A stretch of DNA of 32,058 bases from Legionella sp. (GCA_031291095.1 JARLJR010000072.1:1-32058), one strand, 5' to 3'; counted from the first letter of the stretch, positions 8,829 to 19,018 are shown. Notes: generated by a model from the sequence alone, not told the origin. Numbers and translations are program-made.

Positions 8829-10373
8829 CTAAATTTCCGTCATTAAGCGTTCACGCTCTAGCTCTAAATCAGCATTTGTCACTAAAGGCTGCAATTTTAT
8901 TTCTGCCTGCTTCAAATCATCACCATGAATTAAACTAAGGTCATAATTCATCACTAACTCAGCGATAAACGTTTGAAAAATAAATTCCGTTATTAAATTC
9001 GCTGGGCAGCGGCGTTTGCCGTAGGAAAAGATGGTGAGCACCGTTTTTTCGCGCGTTTTATTTTCATCATTTTCAAATCTACTCGGGTCGAAACGCTCAG
9101 GTTCTGGCCAAATTTTTGGATCAAAACGGGGGAGGGCGTTCAAAATTGCAATCATCGTTTTAGGTGGAATTTGCGCTACCTCTCCCTTATTTTGATTTTT
9201 GAGGGTAATACCCTGTTCACAGTAGCGTAGAATAACCGTTTCCGCTTCTAAATCCGCTGGTTTTTTCTGCTGAAAATCTCGTCTTAATGCCTCTAAGAAA
9301 ATACGATGCAGCAAACCATTATTTTGTTTATCTTGTAAAATATCTTCGCGACGTTCTTCAGCCGTTTTATTTTTAAAGTTTCGTTTTTCTAATTCGTTTC
9401 TTAATTCAAGCAGTAAGGTTTTATTCTGTGCTAATTCAGTCATCGCGCTACAGGCGGGGATAACAATCATATCTCCTGGCAAAGGCAGTACAGGAAGGGT
9501 TTTTATATAGGCTTCTTGTAAGTAAGGCTGCAAATCCTGTTCGGTCATGCAGGATAAATAATCGAGCAATTCCGCTGAGTCTAGATCAGGATAGGTTTCC
9601 TTGATTCGTTGAGCAATAAAACGCGCCAATGCATGGGTGATATCAAATAAAGTCTTTTGATCCTCTTGTTTTAGTTCTTGGAAGTGGGCAATAACGGCAG
9701 TGGCTTGTTCTGCCAAAAACTGTTCACTTGCCGTCAAGTAGTTTTGTTTTGCCTGCTGATATTGTGGAATGAAATAAAATAACCAAGAATAGTACGCAGT
9801 CATTAATTTAACCGATAAGGTTTTCCCAAAGCTTTCTAATTTGTCTTGCACTAAGTCTGAAAATCCTTGCAGTGCTTGATGCAGATTCGGGGGAATTTGT
9901 TCGATATCGAATAACCCACGTGCTAAGCTATTTCTTAATGGGGTGGTTGCTAACTCCAGTAAGGAAACAGATTGTTGGGCATGTTTATCTAGATATAAAT
10001 GAATTGATTGTTGTGTGTTTTCGATGAAGGCAGCAGGTCTGGATAATAAGCCAGATAATAAATAATGGTGACTTAATGCGGTATAGTCTTCATCATCTTT
10101 AGCTCGGGTGCTAATGAAATTGCCTCCTACAAAAAATCGTAGTCCCATTTCTCCTTGGCGTCCTTGAGGTTCAGCATCGAGTGTATCCAGTAGCTGGGCC
10201 ATATCCAGTTCTTGGGGATTTATAAAAGCAACATTGCCTCCCAATAAACCAAAATTCACGAAATGCACAGGCTGAGCTGTATTTTTTATTTCACTAAACA
10301 GTGATGGAGAATTAACTTCTCCCCAAAGAACACGACTAATAAATGAACGAAAATGATTAACAAAATAAAACAT
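8829..10373 (-). CDS. Cytochrome P450-like haem-thiolate protein
   Basis: The 514-residue protein carries the P450 signatures in the right order: ExxR as EALR (361-364), the PERF-like WPEPERFDPSRF (about 422-433), and the haem-thiolate loop FSYGKRRCPA with Cys456. The last loop residue is Ala where most P450s have Gly. I cannot find a normal I-helix [AG]Gx[DE]T[TS] oxygen-activation motif before the ExxR helix (about 295-330), so a monooxygenase role is uncertain. There is no obvious redox-partner gene or membrane anchor. The ATG at 10373, with AGGGAT at good spacing, is preferred to the GTG one codon earlier. It lies upstream of dsbD, separated by a repeat. The substrate is unknown. Confidence 0.82.
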   Translation of the reverse strand: MFYFVNHFRSFISRVLWGEVNSPSLFSEIKNTAQPVHFVNFGLLGGNVAFINPQELDMAQLLDTLDAEPQGRQGEMGLRFFVGGNFISTRAKDDEDYTALSHHYLLSGLLSRPAAFIENTQQSIHLYLDKHAQQSVSLLELATTPLRNSLARGLFDIEQIPPNLHQALQGFSDLVQDKLESFGKTLSVKLMTAYYSWLFYFIPQYQQAKQNYLTASEQFLAEQATAVIAHFQELKQEDQKTLFDITHALARFIAQRIKETYPDLDSAELLDYLSCMTEQDLQPYLQEAYIKTLPVLPLPGDMIVIPACSAMTELAQNKTLLLELRNELEKRNFKNKTAEERREDILQDKQNNGLLHRIFLEALRRDFQQKKPADLEAETVILRYCEQGITLKNQNKGEVAQIPPKTMIAILNALPRFDPKIWPEPERFDPSRFENDENKTREKTVLTIFSYGKRRCPANLITEFIFQTFIAELVMNYDLSLIHGDDLKQAEIKLQPLVTNADLELERERLMTEI

Positions 10374-10376
10374 CAC

Positions 10377-10645
10377 AACGATCCCTATAAATGTTTTAAA
10401 AAAGATAACCTAAAAAGTAGACTTCCGTAGTAGTGGTGAGCGCCGTATTTTAGGCCTAATTAAATTCGGCACTATCAATGTGCTCGAATGTAAACATTAC
10501 AACAATAGGAAAATATTTTGTCAAATAGGGGGTTGTTTGGGGTCGGATTGATTGGTCTCGTAAACAGGCACGCAGGTGGTTCCAATCATTCGTACGCGCC
10601 AGTGATATTTAAAGCTAAGTACTCTGAGGCGATAAAGTTAAATTG
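10377..10645. other. Intergenic gap with no recognised gene
   Basis: This 269-bp stretch separates the P450 gene from the end of pncA, both leftward. I see no ORF with a ribosome-binding site, no tRNA and no clear terminator. It must contain the P450 promoter, but no convincing -35/-10 pair stands out. Confidence 0.5.
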
Positions 10646-11254
10646 TTAAGCCAGTTCAGCGCTCTTAACCAACTCTACACCCAGCTGCTTTAACTCTACT
10701 CGAATACGTTTAAACATGTCCTCATTTAAAGGATGGGTGGCATCCTCAATTAAATAATTTTTAAATCCTTCGTGCACGGCGTCTTTGAGACTATAGTAAA
10801 CGCAGATATCTGCACATAAACCACAAAAATAAAGTTCAGATGCTCCTTTTGCACGTAGATACGCTGCCAAGCCGGTGCTTTTTTTATGATCATTCTCATA
10901 AAAACCACTGTAACTGTCTATTTCTGGATCCATCCCTTTACGAAAAATAGCCGCGATGCGTGTTGTTTCCAAGTGCGGAAAAAACTCAGCCCCATTGCTT
11001 CCTTGCACACAATGATCAGGCCAAAGGGTTTGTTCAAGGCCATGAAGCTGGATTTTTTCAAAAGGTTTTTTACCTGGATGGCGGGAGGCAAAACTTTTAT
11101 GGTTTTGGGGATGCCAATCTTGAGTAGCCACAATTAAATCAAAATGATCCATTACCTGGTTAATTACGGGAACAATCACATCACCCTGGGGCACTGCTAA
11201 TGCACCTCCAGGCATGAAATCATTTTGAACGTCTAGAATGATTAATGTTTTCAT
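10646..11254 (-). CDS. pncA: Nicotinamidase
   Basis: PncA hydrolyses nicotinamide to nicotinate and ammonia in the NAD salvage pathway. The 202-residue protein has the Asp-Lys-Cys triad of the isochorismatase-like family: Asp8 (LDVQNDF), Lys106 (FRKGMDP) and Cys151 (CGLCADICV). The metal-binding site is also visible: Asp46 and His48 (TQDWHPQNH) and His81 (WPDHC). Its ATG overlaps the pncB stop by four bases (ATGA), so the two are translationally coupled and supply consecutive steps of one pathway. Confidence 0.96.
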   Translation of the reverse strand: MKTLIILDVQNDFMPGGALAVPQGDVIVPVINQVMDHFDLIVATQDWHPQNHKSFASRHPGKKPFEKIQLHGLEQTLWPDHCVQGSNGAEFFPHLETTRIAAIFRKGMDPEIDSYSGFYENDHKKSTGLAAYLRAKGASELYFCGLCADICVYYSLKDAVHEGFKNYLIEDATHPLNEDMFKRIRVELKQLGVELVKSAELA

Positions 11255-12663
11255 TTATCCCATTGCTCATATTTTTGAATCAGTTCTTCGCGTTTTGCGT
11301 TCAACTCATTACTTAGGCCGATTTGATATGTTTTAGGATGCTCTATGCACTTGTACTCATCAGGTAATTGCGACAGCCGCAGGCTAGAGTATTCCTTAAT
11401 TTGGTGTATGGATTTAGCGGGCATTAATGTTTTGCCCTGAGCCATCACTTTATGAAGTAAAGGTTCTTTAGGGTAATTCTGTAGAGCACTCAACGTTGCT
11501 TTACCTAGGGGAGAATACAATGTATCTAATTGTTGTTCTTCAGCTAAGGCAATAATATCGGCACCTAAAAAGAGATGTTCATCAGTCATGACTCGATAAA
11601 CCTGCTTTTTATAGGGAATTGTTATTTTTGCTGCATTTTCTGAAAGTTTAATGCGTGGTTTTTGATTTGCTTCAGCTAATTTATACACACCATCTAAAGC
11701 CGCATCGGGCATGCCAACAACTAAATTTGATCCCACCCCAAATCCATCAATTGGTGCTTTTTGTGCGCGTAAGGCTTTGATACTGTGCTCGTTTAATTGG
11801 TCTGAGGCAACAATTTTGACATAGGACATTCCTGCCTCATCCAGCATATGGCGTGCTTTGTGAGCTAAATAATTCAAATCGCCGCTGTCTAAGCGTATTG
11901 CTTGCAAACTCCGTCCTCGTTGTTCCATTTCTCTGCCTACTTGGATGGCGTTGGGAACCCCACTTTCTAACGTATTATAGGTATCAACCAGTAAGGTAGA
12001 ATGATCAGGCCAAATTTCGACAAAAGCACGAAATGCGGCAAGTTCACTATCGTAGCTTTGAATAAATGAATGAGCCATCGTGCCCGATATAGGGATTTGA
12101 TAATCACGGCCGGCACGCACATTGCTGGTCGCATCAAAACCACCAATAATAGCTGCTCGACTGGCATAATAACCACCAGGCCCTTGGGCTCGACGTAAAC
12201 CAAAATCAATCAGGGTGCTATCACCTGCAACTTGTCTTATACGGCTTGCCTTAGTAGCAATAAGTGTTTGAAAATTTAATAAATTTAAAAGAATTGTTTC
12301 GATTAGTTGAGCTTCAATAATATTTGCCTCAACGGTAACAATCGGTTCGGTAGGAAATACTAGGTCTCCCTCAGCAACCGCATAAATAGTCCCTGTAAAC
12401 TGAAAGTTTTTCAGATAATTCAAAAACTGGGGATGGAGGCCATTTTTTTCTAAAAACTCAATGTCTGCCGCATCAAAACGCAGGTTTTCTAAAATGCTTA
12501 AGAGATCCGCTAAACCAGCAAAAATGGCATAGCCAGAACCAAATGGGAGTTTACGAAAAAAATAATCAAAAATAGCGTGCTGCTTGTGCTGTCCTTGCAA
12601 AAAATAAACTTGAGCCATGGTCAATTGGTAGAGGTCGGTATAACTTCCCGTAAAATCAAACAT
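11251..12663 (-). CDS. pncB: Nicotinate phosphoribosyltransferase
   Basis: PncB joins nicotinate to PRPP to give nicotinate mononucleotide, using ATP. The 470-residue protein shows the family opening (TGSYTDLYQLTMAQVYF), the conserved FGLRRAQGP segment, the GTMAHSF motif with the histidine that is phosphorylated in the family, and the later IRLDSGDL phosphate-binding strand. It is longer than E. coli PncB (400) and closer to the animal/Gram-positive NAPRT type. It is the first gene of the pncB-pncA operon. With PncA it converts nicotinamide to the NAD precursor, plausibly useful when host nicotinamide is taken up. Confidence 0.95.
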   Translation of the reverse strand: MFDFTGSYTDLYQLTMAQVYFLQGQHKQHAIFDYFFRKLPFGSGYAIFAGLADLLSILENLRFDAADIEFLEKNGLHPQFLNYLKNFQFTGTIYAVAEGDLVFPTEPIVTVEANIIEAQLIETILLNLLNFQTLIATKASRIRQVAGDSTLIDFGLRRAQGPGGYYASRAAIIGGFDATSNVRAGRDYQIPISGTMAHSFIQSYDSELAAFRAFVEIWPDHSTLLVDTYNTLESGVPNAIQVGREMEQRGRSLQAIRLDSGDLNYLAHKARHMLDEAGMSYVKIVASDQLNEHSIKALRAQKAPIDGFGVGSNLVVGMPDAALDGVYKLAEANQKPRIKLSENAAKITIPYKKQVYRVMTDEHLFLGADIIALAEEQQLDTLYSPLGKATLSALQNYPKEPLLHKVMAQGKTLMPAKSIHQIKEYSSLRLSQLPDEYKCIEHPKTYQIGLSNELNAKREELIQKYEQWDK

Positions 12664-12785
12664 TTAACTTATTCACCCTGTGGCTGAAAATTATTTTGCT
12701 GTGGATTATAAAAGAGACATTGCTGCAAATAATAGCGAAAAATGCTAATTCATAAAAAACATTTCAATTTTTTTTTATTTTCCCC

Positions 12786-12813
12786 CTTGAAAGTATATTC
12801 CGAGCCCCCATAT
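12786..12813 (+). promoter_or_regulatory. Heat-shock (sigma-32) promoter of groESL
   Basis: CTTGAA (12786-12791), preceded by C-rich DNA, and CCCCATAT (12806-12813), separated by 14 bp, match the sigma-32 consensus closely. The element lies about 50 bp upstream of the groES ATG. I see no CIRCE-type inverted repeat in this gap, so control by RpoH rather than HrcA is suggested. Confidence 0.9.
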
Positions 12814-12863
12814 GTCTATATCAGCGTCATTACTGTTTAATTAAATATCAGGAGATATATGTT

Positions 12864-13154
12864 ATGAAAATTCGTCCTTTACACGATCGCGTAGTAGTTC
12901 GTCGTATGGAAGAAGAGCGTACTACCGCGGGTGGTATTGTTATTCCAGATAGCGCTACTGAGAAGCCAATGCGTGGCGAAATCATTGCTGTGGGCGCAGG
13001 AAAAGCTTTAGAAAACGGTGACATGCGTGCATTAGCTGTAAAAGTTGGTGACATCGTATTGTTCGGAAAATATTCTGGTACTGAAATTAAATTGGACGGT
13101 ATCGAGTATGTAGTGATGCGCGAAGACGACATCATGGGTGTAATCGAGAAGTAA
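12864..13154 (+). CDS. groES: Co-chaperonin GroES (HtpA)
   Basis: GroES is the heptameric lid of the GroEL folding chamber. The 96-residue protein has the family opening ([13 protein letters not shown]), the mobile loop region ([19 protein letters not shown]) and the conserved end ([13 protein letters not shown]). The ATG at 12864 follows AGGAG. A second ATG at 12859 is out of frame. It is cotranscribed with groEL 29 bp downstream from the sigma-32 promoter. In Legionella the pair is named htpA-htpB. Confidence 0.98.
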   Translation: MKIRPLHDRVVVRRMEEERTTAGGIVIPDSATEKPMRGEIIAVGAGKALENGDMRALAVKVGDIVLFGKYSGTEIKLDGIEYVVMREDDIMGVIEK

Positions 13155-13171
13155 TTGAATTGATTCATTAG

Positions 13172-14830
<1,659 letters not shown>

Positions 14831-14852
14831 GCTGTCTTCCCAAGACCCGGAG

Positions 14853-14879
14853 AAACCCGCCGTAAGGCGGGTTTTTTTT
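14853..14879 (+). terminator. Rho-independent terminator of groESL
   Basis: A perfect 9-bp stem, AAACCCGCC (14853-14861) and GGCGGGTTT (14866-14874) with loop GTAA, runs straight into a T-run ending at 14879. It starts 22 bp after the groEL stop. Confidence 0.95.
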
Positions 14880-14882
14880 ATC

Positions 14883-15044
14883 TTAAGGGCTCATTGAAGA
14901 AGATTGACCTTCTTCGTACTCATAAAAATCCTCAGGTGCAGGTGAATACACGTCTGGTGGAGGAAGGGGCGATGAGCCTTCTGTGAGTTTTTTTTCAAGT
15001 TTGGTTAAACTACTTTTAACCACCCAATAACCGCCACAGCCCAT
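14883..15044 (-). CDS. Possible 53-residue ORF between groEL and motB
   Basis: A leftward frame is open from a stop at about 15099-15101 to the TAA at 14883. From the ATG at 15044 it would encode 53 residues. The product starts MGCGGYWVVKSSL, has a lysine-rich helix-like stretch, a proline-rich stretch (SSPLPPPDVYSPAPED), an acidic aromatic stretch (FYEYEEGQ) and a short serine tail. The composition is protein-like, but no ribosome-binding site is evident and the start is uncertain. Open codons continue for 18 residues upstream of the ATG, so it could be a 3' remnant. Function is unknown. Confidence 0.35.
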   Translation of the reverse strand: MGCGGYWVVKSSLTKLEKKLTEGSSPLPPPDVYSPAPEDFYEYEEGQSSSMSP

Positions 15045-15120
15045 ATTCCATGAGGCTACTTTATTGGCAGGGAGGGCGGGAATGTTTATAGGCTTTCTCT
15101 ACAATAGTGCAAAGAGAAAA

Positions 15121-15140
15121 CCTGGTTGCGGGCAACCAGG
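15121..15140. terminator. Terminator hairpin after motB
   Basis: A perfect 9-bp inverted repeat, CCTGGTTGC (15121-15129) and GCAACCAGG (15132-15140), ends one base before the motB stop triplet. Read leftward it is followed by TTTTCTCTTT, making it a good motAB terminator. Its sequence is the core of the longer palindrome at 21654-21683. Confidence 0.75.
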
Positions 15141-15141
15141 C

Positions 15142-16050
15142 TTATTTGTTTTTAATGAGCTCTTCAGCTGCTCCGTGTTTCATCACGATGATACTGATGC
15201 GACGGTTAACTGCATTTGATGGATCTTTTTTATTGAGGGGAACTGTTGATGAAAAGCCTGTAACAGACATTACTTTATTTTCGTCCATACCCGATTTAAC
15301 CAAGGCACGACGTGCGGCATTTGCTCTTTGTGTGGATAATTCCCAGTTCGTATATTCCAGCTCATCAGGATTATGATAGGGATGGGAGTCTGTATATCCT
15401 TGAATGGTTACCTTGTTAGGAACGCCATTGAGTAGTTTGGAAATTTTCAGGAAAACAGGTTCGAAATCTGGGTTTAATTTTTCTGAACCTACATCAAACA
15501 TAGGATGCTTTTGATCATCGATTAGTTGAATACGTAAGCCATCATGTACGATTTCCATTAACATACGATCTTTTAATCCACTGAGTGCGGGATCAGTTTG
15601 AATACTTTGGCTAATTTGTGATTTTAGCTCTTCAAGTTTTTGCGTTTCATTTTGTGATGATTGAATGACTTGAGTACTTTGTTCTTGCTTTGCCAGTTTC
15701 GCTGCGGCTTTGTCTGTAGTGGAAACTGAACCATTAGTGTCTTCAACTTTTGGCCCACCACCTTTAATGCGAACTTGTTGGTTACCGACGTTTTCACCGC
15801 CAAAAAAAGATACGCGCAATGGCTGTTTGAAGTATTCAGAAATACCATCTTTTTGGGCCTTATTTAATGAGGCAATAAGCCACATCAATAAGAAGAAGGC
15901 CATCATTGCTGTTACAAAATCAGCATAGGCAATTTTCCAGGATCCCCCATGATGACCATGGGCATGTTTTTTTACTTTCTTAATAATAATCGGAGTAGGC
16001 TTTTTAGTCTTACTATTATTGTTATTATTATTGTTATTCGATTCACTCAT
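15142..16050 (-). CDS. motB: Flagellar motor stator protein MotB
   Basis: MotB anchors the proton-driven stator to peptidoglycan. The 302-residue protein has the typical basic, His-rich N-terminus (KKHAHGHHGGSWK). A single membrane helix carries the proton-binding Asp44 (AYADFVTAMMAFFLLMW). A plug-like segment follows, then an OmpA-type peptidoglycan-binding domain (about 190-295; IQGYTDSHPYHNP and NRRISIIV). Eight consecutive asparagines (residues 5-12) come from a trinucleotide repeat, an unusual addition. It follows motA by 9 bp in one operon and ends in a terminator hairpin. Confidence 0.95.
   Translation of the reverse strand: MSESNNNNNNNNSKTKKPTPIIIKKVKKHAHGHHGGSWKIAYADFVTAMMAFFLLMWLIASLNKAQKDGISEYFKQPLRVSFFGGENVGNQQVRIKGGGPKVEDTNGSVSTTDKAAAKLAKQEQSTQVIQSSQNETQKLEELKSQISQSIQTDPALSGLKDRMLMEIVHDGLRIQLIDDQKHPMFDVGSEKLNPDFEPVFLKISKLLNGVPNKVTIQGYTDSHPYHNPDELEYTNWELSTQRANAARRALVKSGMDENKVMSVTGFSSTVPLNKKDPSNAVNRRISIIVMKHGAAEELIKNK
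16015..16038 (-). repeat. AAT/AAC trinucleotide run in motB
   Basis: Eight in-frame Asn codons (AAT with two AAC interruptions) lie near the 5' end of motB. Slippage by whole triplets would change the length of the asparagine tract without shifting the frame. Confidence 0.8.
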
Positions 16051-16059
16051 AATTTTTCT

Positions 16060-16950
16060 CTAGCTTGTTGCTGTACTTGCTGCTGCAGAATCAGTTTGTT
16101 TTACATTCTTTATTTCATCACTTAATTGCGTGAAGGATGGCCTTTGGGATGAGAATAGAACCTTACGACCAAACTCAACAGCAATTAGCGGTGGGTTGTT
16201 ATGCAAACTTGCTAAAATCGTCGCTTTAATTGATTGCAACATAAGCTGAGTTTGATTGGCTCTTTGTTCCATTGCCGTAGCGATAGGCCCAATAAATCCA
16301 TAACCTAACAAAATACCTAAGAAAGTCCCTACAAGCGCATGCGCAATTAGTACTCCTAATTCCGCTGGGGGCAGGTTAATTGATTCCATCGTGTGTACAA
16401 CCCCAAGAACAGCCGCTACGATACCAAAAGCGGGCATTGCATCAGCTATTTTCGTAATAGTGTTTGCTGGGATTAACTCTTCGGCATGATGCGATTCAAT
16501 TTCCATATCCATCAGGGCTTCTAATTGAAAAGGCTGCAAGTTGGACGTAATGATTAAGCGGAAATAATCACAAATAAATTCAATGATGTGATGCTCATTC
16601 ATTAATGCCGGGTAATTGGTGAAAATGGGACTGCTCTCTGGTTCTTCAATATCTGATTCAACAGACATCATTCCTTGCTGACGAGCCTTATTCAAAAGGT
16701 TATACAATAATCCTAATAAACTGATGTAGGTTGCTTTAGATGTTTTTTCACTGCGAAATATTTTAGGCAGGGACTTACCTAATGCTTTGAGGACACTCAT
16801 ACTATTACCTACAATGAGGGCACCTAAAGCCGCCCCTCCAATGATCAGTAATTCTACGGGTTGAAATACGGCAGCCAGATGGCCACCGCCTAATGCAAAT
16901 CCACCAAAAACACAAACCAAGACCACAACATAACCTAATAAAATTAACAT
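16060..16950 (-). CDS. motA: Flagellar motor stator protein MotA
   Basis: MotA forms the pentameric proton-channel partner of MotB and pushes on the rotor. At 296 residues it matches the family length. The first two membrane helices are visible (LILLGYVVVLVCVFGGFAL; PVELLIIGGAALGALIVG). A large cytoplasmic loop follows. The late helices carry the conserved ADAMPAFGIVAAVLGVV segment and GTFLGILLGYGFIGPIA. The Ser/Thr/Ala-rich end (TDSAAASTATS) looks disordered. It is the first gene of motA-motB. No other flagellar gene is in the window. Confidence 0.96.
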   Translation of the reverse strand: MLILLGYVVVLVCVFGGFALGGGHLAAVFQPVELLIIGGAALGALIVGNSMSVLKALGKSLPKIFRSEKTSKATYISLLGLLYNLLNKARQQGMMSVESDIEEPESSPIFTNYPALMNEHHIIEFICDYFRLIITSNLQPFQLEALMDMEIESHHAEELIPANTITKIADAMPAFGIVAAVLGVVHTMESINLPPAELGVLIAHALVGTFLGILLGYGFIGPIATAMEQRANQTQLMLQSIKATILASLHNNPPLIAVEFGRKVLFSSQRPSFTQLSDEIKNVKQTDSAAASTATS

Positions 16951-17006
16951 TTTTATTCTATCTCCACATCAACAGCCTAAGTTTGGCTTTATCATTTTTA
17001 TTTTGC

Positions 17007-17747
17007 TTATTGAGCGAGGTAATCATGCACCACTCGTCCATAAGGCAAGGTTAAATCAGTTAATAGATGAACCGCTTTTACAATCCGGCGTACGGGAAGA
17101 CTTGCTACAGGTGCTAGGGCATGATGCGCTAATTCTAATTGTGCAGGTCCTTGCCATGCTCCTTTTACGATAACATCAGACAGCATAATTTCGACCAGCT
17201 CACAAATTTGCGTACTACCATTCACATGCGGAATGATTTTCAATAAATAAATGGGGGTGTTTAGTGCATCGGCTACTTTTTTTAGATCCAGGGATTCATA
17301 TTTATATCCCATGGTTGCAGTGGCCACACGGCAAGGGCCATAATTAAGCGTCCCTAAAAAGGTATCACTTACGACTTCTAATTTGGGTTGAGCCAGCTTT
17401 TTAGGATAACCCCAGATTTCACGTCCCGCAGCGATTGGTGCTAAATCGTCCAAATACATGGCGTGAGTATAGCTACCCATTTTGCCTTTATAACGCACCG
17501 GGATTACTTGTCCTGATTCAGTATAATCACCAAATCCGGTGGAGTCCGGCATGCGAATAAATTCAAACTGCACCAAGGGCTCCACAACCTCTAGAGGCTC
17601 AGGCACTACTTCACGGAGTAAATCCATATCTGTTTCATAGGTTACAGTCAAAAACTCTCTATTAATAAAGCGATACGGACCACGTGGGTATGCTGAACTC
17701 GTAAGTGGCATGGCAAATGCTTTTTCTTTTACCTCAGATTCTTTCAT
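17007..17747 (-). CDS. adc: Acetoacetate decarboxylase
   Basis: The enzyme decarboxylates acetoacetate to acetone and CO2 through a Schiff-base lysine. The 246-residue protein has the active-site motif [12 protein letters not shown], with the tandem lysines K116/K117 that match the Clostridium catalytic Lys and its pKa-tuning neighbour. It also has the conserved [10 protein letters not shown] loop (Glu77). The ATG at 17747 follows GAGG at good spacing. It lies 46 bp downstream of bdhA on the same strand, so 3-hydroxybutyrate can be oxidised to acetoacetate and then lost as acetone in one pathway, probably tied to polyhydroxybutyrate turnover. Confidence 0.93.
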   Translation of the reverse strand: MKESEVKEKAFAMPLTSSAYPRGPYRFINREFLTVTYETDMDLLREVVPEPLEVVEPLVQFEFIRMPDSTGFGDYTESGQVIPVRYKGKMGSYTHAMYLDDLAPIAAGREIWGYPKKLAQPKLEVVSDTFLGTLNYGPCRVATATMGYKYESLDLKKVADALNTPIYLLKIIPHVNGSTQICELVEIMLSDVIVKGAWQGPAQLELAHHALAPVASLPVRRIVKAVHLLTDLTLPYGRVVHDYLAQ

Positions 17748-17793
17748 TTTCGGCCTCGCTTAATAGTTGTATAGGGATACATCTATATTCTGG

Positions 17794-18576
17794 TTATTCC
17801 ATGAACCATCCATGACTAACAACCAGGGATTGGCCGGTCAAAGCATTCGTATCAAATGCAGCAAAGAATAATGCCGTTTGAGCTACGTCATCTATAGTGG
17901 TGAACTTACCATCTACAGTATCCTTTAACATGACTTTTTTAATGACGTCTTCTTCACTAATTCCTAATTCTTTAGCTTGTTCAGGAATTTGTTTTTCAAC
18001 TAAAGGAGTACGCACAAAACCAGGACAAATCACATTGGCTCTTACATTATGAGCCGCTCCTTCTTTAGCAACCACTTTACATAAGCCAAGTAAGCCATGT
18101 TTTGCGGTAACGTAGGGAGCTTTGAGCACTGATGCTTCTTTGGAATGCACTGAACCCATGTAAATGATGCTACCGCCATTGCCTGCAGCATACATATGTC
18201 TAAGAGCGGCACGGGTCGTTAAAAAGGCACCATCTAAGTGAATAGATAATAATTTTTTCCAATCGGAGTAGGGGAGTTCATCAATCGAGTTAATAATTTG
18301 AATTCCAGCATTACTTACTAGAACATCAACACTGCCAAAGTGTTCTACGACGGCATCAACCCCTTGATTTACTTCATTTTCATCGGTGACATTCATGGCA
18401 ACGGCCATCGCCTGCCCACCTTGGGATTTGATTTCTTCTGCGGCAAGGTTCGCTTGATCTAAATTAAGATCAGCAATCGCAACTTTTGCTCCTTCTTTTG
18501 CGTAAACTAACGCAATTTCCTTGCCTATACCACTGGCAGCACCTGTGATTATTGCAACCTTATTTTTTAAGCGCAT
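17794..18576 (-). CDS. bdhA: 3-hydroxybutyrate dehydrogenase (short-chain dehydrogenase)
   Basis: This 260-residue cytosolic SDR interconverts 3-hydroxybutyrate and acetoacetate with NAD. It has the cofactor motif TGAASGIG (11-18), Asp36 after the second strand (favouring NAD over NADP), NAG (89-91), and the catalytic Ser142, Tyr155 and Lys159 (YVTAK). The end, [13 protein letters not shown], is typical of bacterial 3-hydroxybutyrate dehydrogenases. AAGGA precedes the ATG at 18576. adc follows in the same direction, which supports a ketone-body/PHB role. The L. pneumophila bdhA partner patD (a patatin-like gene) is not seen next to it here. Confidence 0.9.
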   Translation of the reverse strand: MRLKNKVAIITGAASGIGKEIALVYAKEGAKVAIADLNLDQANLAAEEIKSQGGQAMAVAMNVTDENEVNQGVDAVVEHFGSVDVLVSNAGIQIINSIDELPYSDWKKLLSIHLDGAFLTTRAALRHMYAAGNGGSIIYMGSVHSKEASVLKAPYVTAKHGLLGLCKVVAKEGAAHNVRANVICPGFVRTPLVEKQIPEQAKELGISEEDVIKKVMLKDTVDGKFTTIDDVAQTALFFAAFDTNALTGQSLVVSHGWFME

Positions 18577-18710
18577 GATTACAATCCTTGTAGTGTTTTC
18601 CGGTTAATCTCAAAAATTATTGAGAACAATCAAAAAATTAATCTTTTAGAGTATAGCAACGTAAATTTGATATTGCTGTATTTCCCTATATTTTTTTTCA
18701 GGAACGAGTT

Positions 18711-18735
18711 AAACCTGGACTTAAGATCCAGGTTT
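18711..18735. terminator. Hairpin after the glycine-zipper lipoprotein gene
   Basis: A perfect 9-bp stem, AAACCTGGA (18711-18719) and TCCAGGTTT (18727-18735), with a 7-base loop, lies 22 bp downstream of the leftward lipoprotein stop. The T-rich tail is weak. It shares the CCTGG core with other hairpins in the window. Confidence 0.5.
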
Positions 18736-18757
18736 GTAGCAGTTGTAATTTAATGGA

Positions 18758-19018
18758 CTAGTAATAATAACCATGACGATAATAGTGGCGATTATAATAA
18801 TAGGCTCGTCGGTCTTGATCTTGACCAATAGCATTTCCTACTAAGGCTCCAGCACCTGCTCCAATCACCGTTCCTACAGCGCTACCACCAGTTACTGCAT
18901 AACCTAAACCTGCGCCAGCAGCTCCTCCGACACCCGTGCCTACTTCAGTATTGGTGCACCCACCCAACATCAAGGTAGCCAGGCTAATTACACATAATGA
19001 TGAGATGATTTTATTCAT
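18758..19018 (-). CDS. Glycine-zipper outer-membrane lipoprotein (17-kDa antigen-like)
   Basis: The 86-residue lipoprotein precursor has a signal peptide and lipobox LMLGGC, giving a mature protein that starts at the acylated Cys. Next comes a glycine-zipper region (GVGGAAGAGLGYAV, then GTVIGAGAGALVGNAIG) of the kind in the Rickettsia 17-kDa antigen and OsmB-type proteins, which probably packs into or against the membrane. The C-terminus is a striking Tyr/His/Arg tail (RRAYYYNRHYYRHGYYY). The ATG at 19018 has an AAGGGAG ribosome site. The frame extends upstream to 19150, but that part lacks a ribosome site and would bury the signal peptide. It is monocistronic; the exact role is unknown. Confidence 0.8.
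   Translation of the reverse strand: MNKIISSLCVISLATLMLGGCTNTEVGTGVGGAAGAGLGYAVTGGSAVGTVIGAGAGALVGNAIGQDQDRRAYYYNRHYYRHGYYY

Noticed and set aside
12848-13168. A 106-codon leftward frame covering groES
   Set aside because: It overlaps an unmistakable groES completely; the product is low-complexity Ser/Thr/Ile sequence typical of an antisense shadow.
15107-15376. Rightward frame opposite the end of motB
   Set aside because: Antisense to the OmpA-like domain of MotB; no ribosome site.
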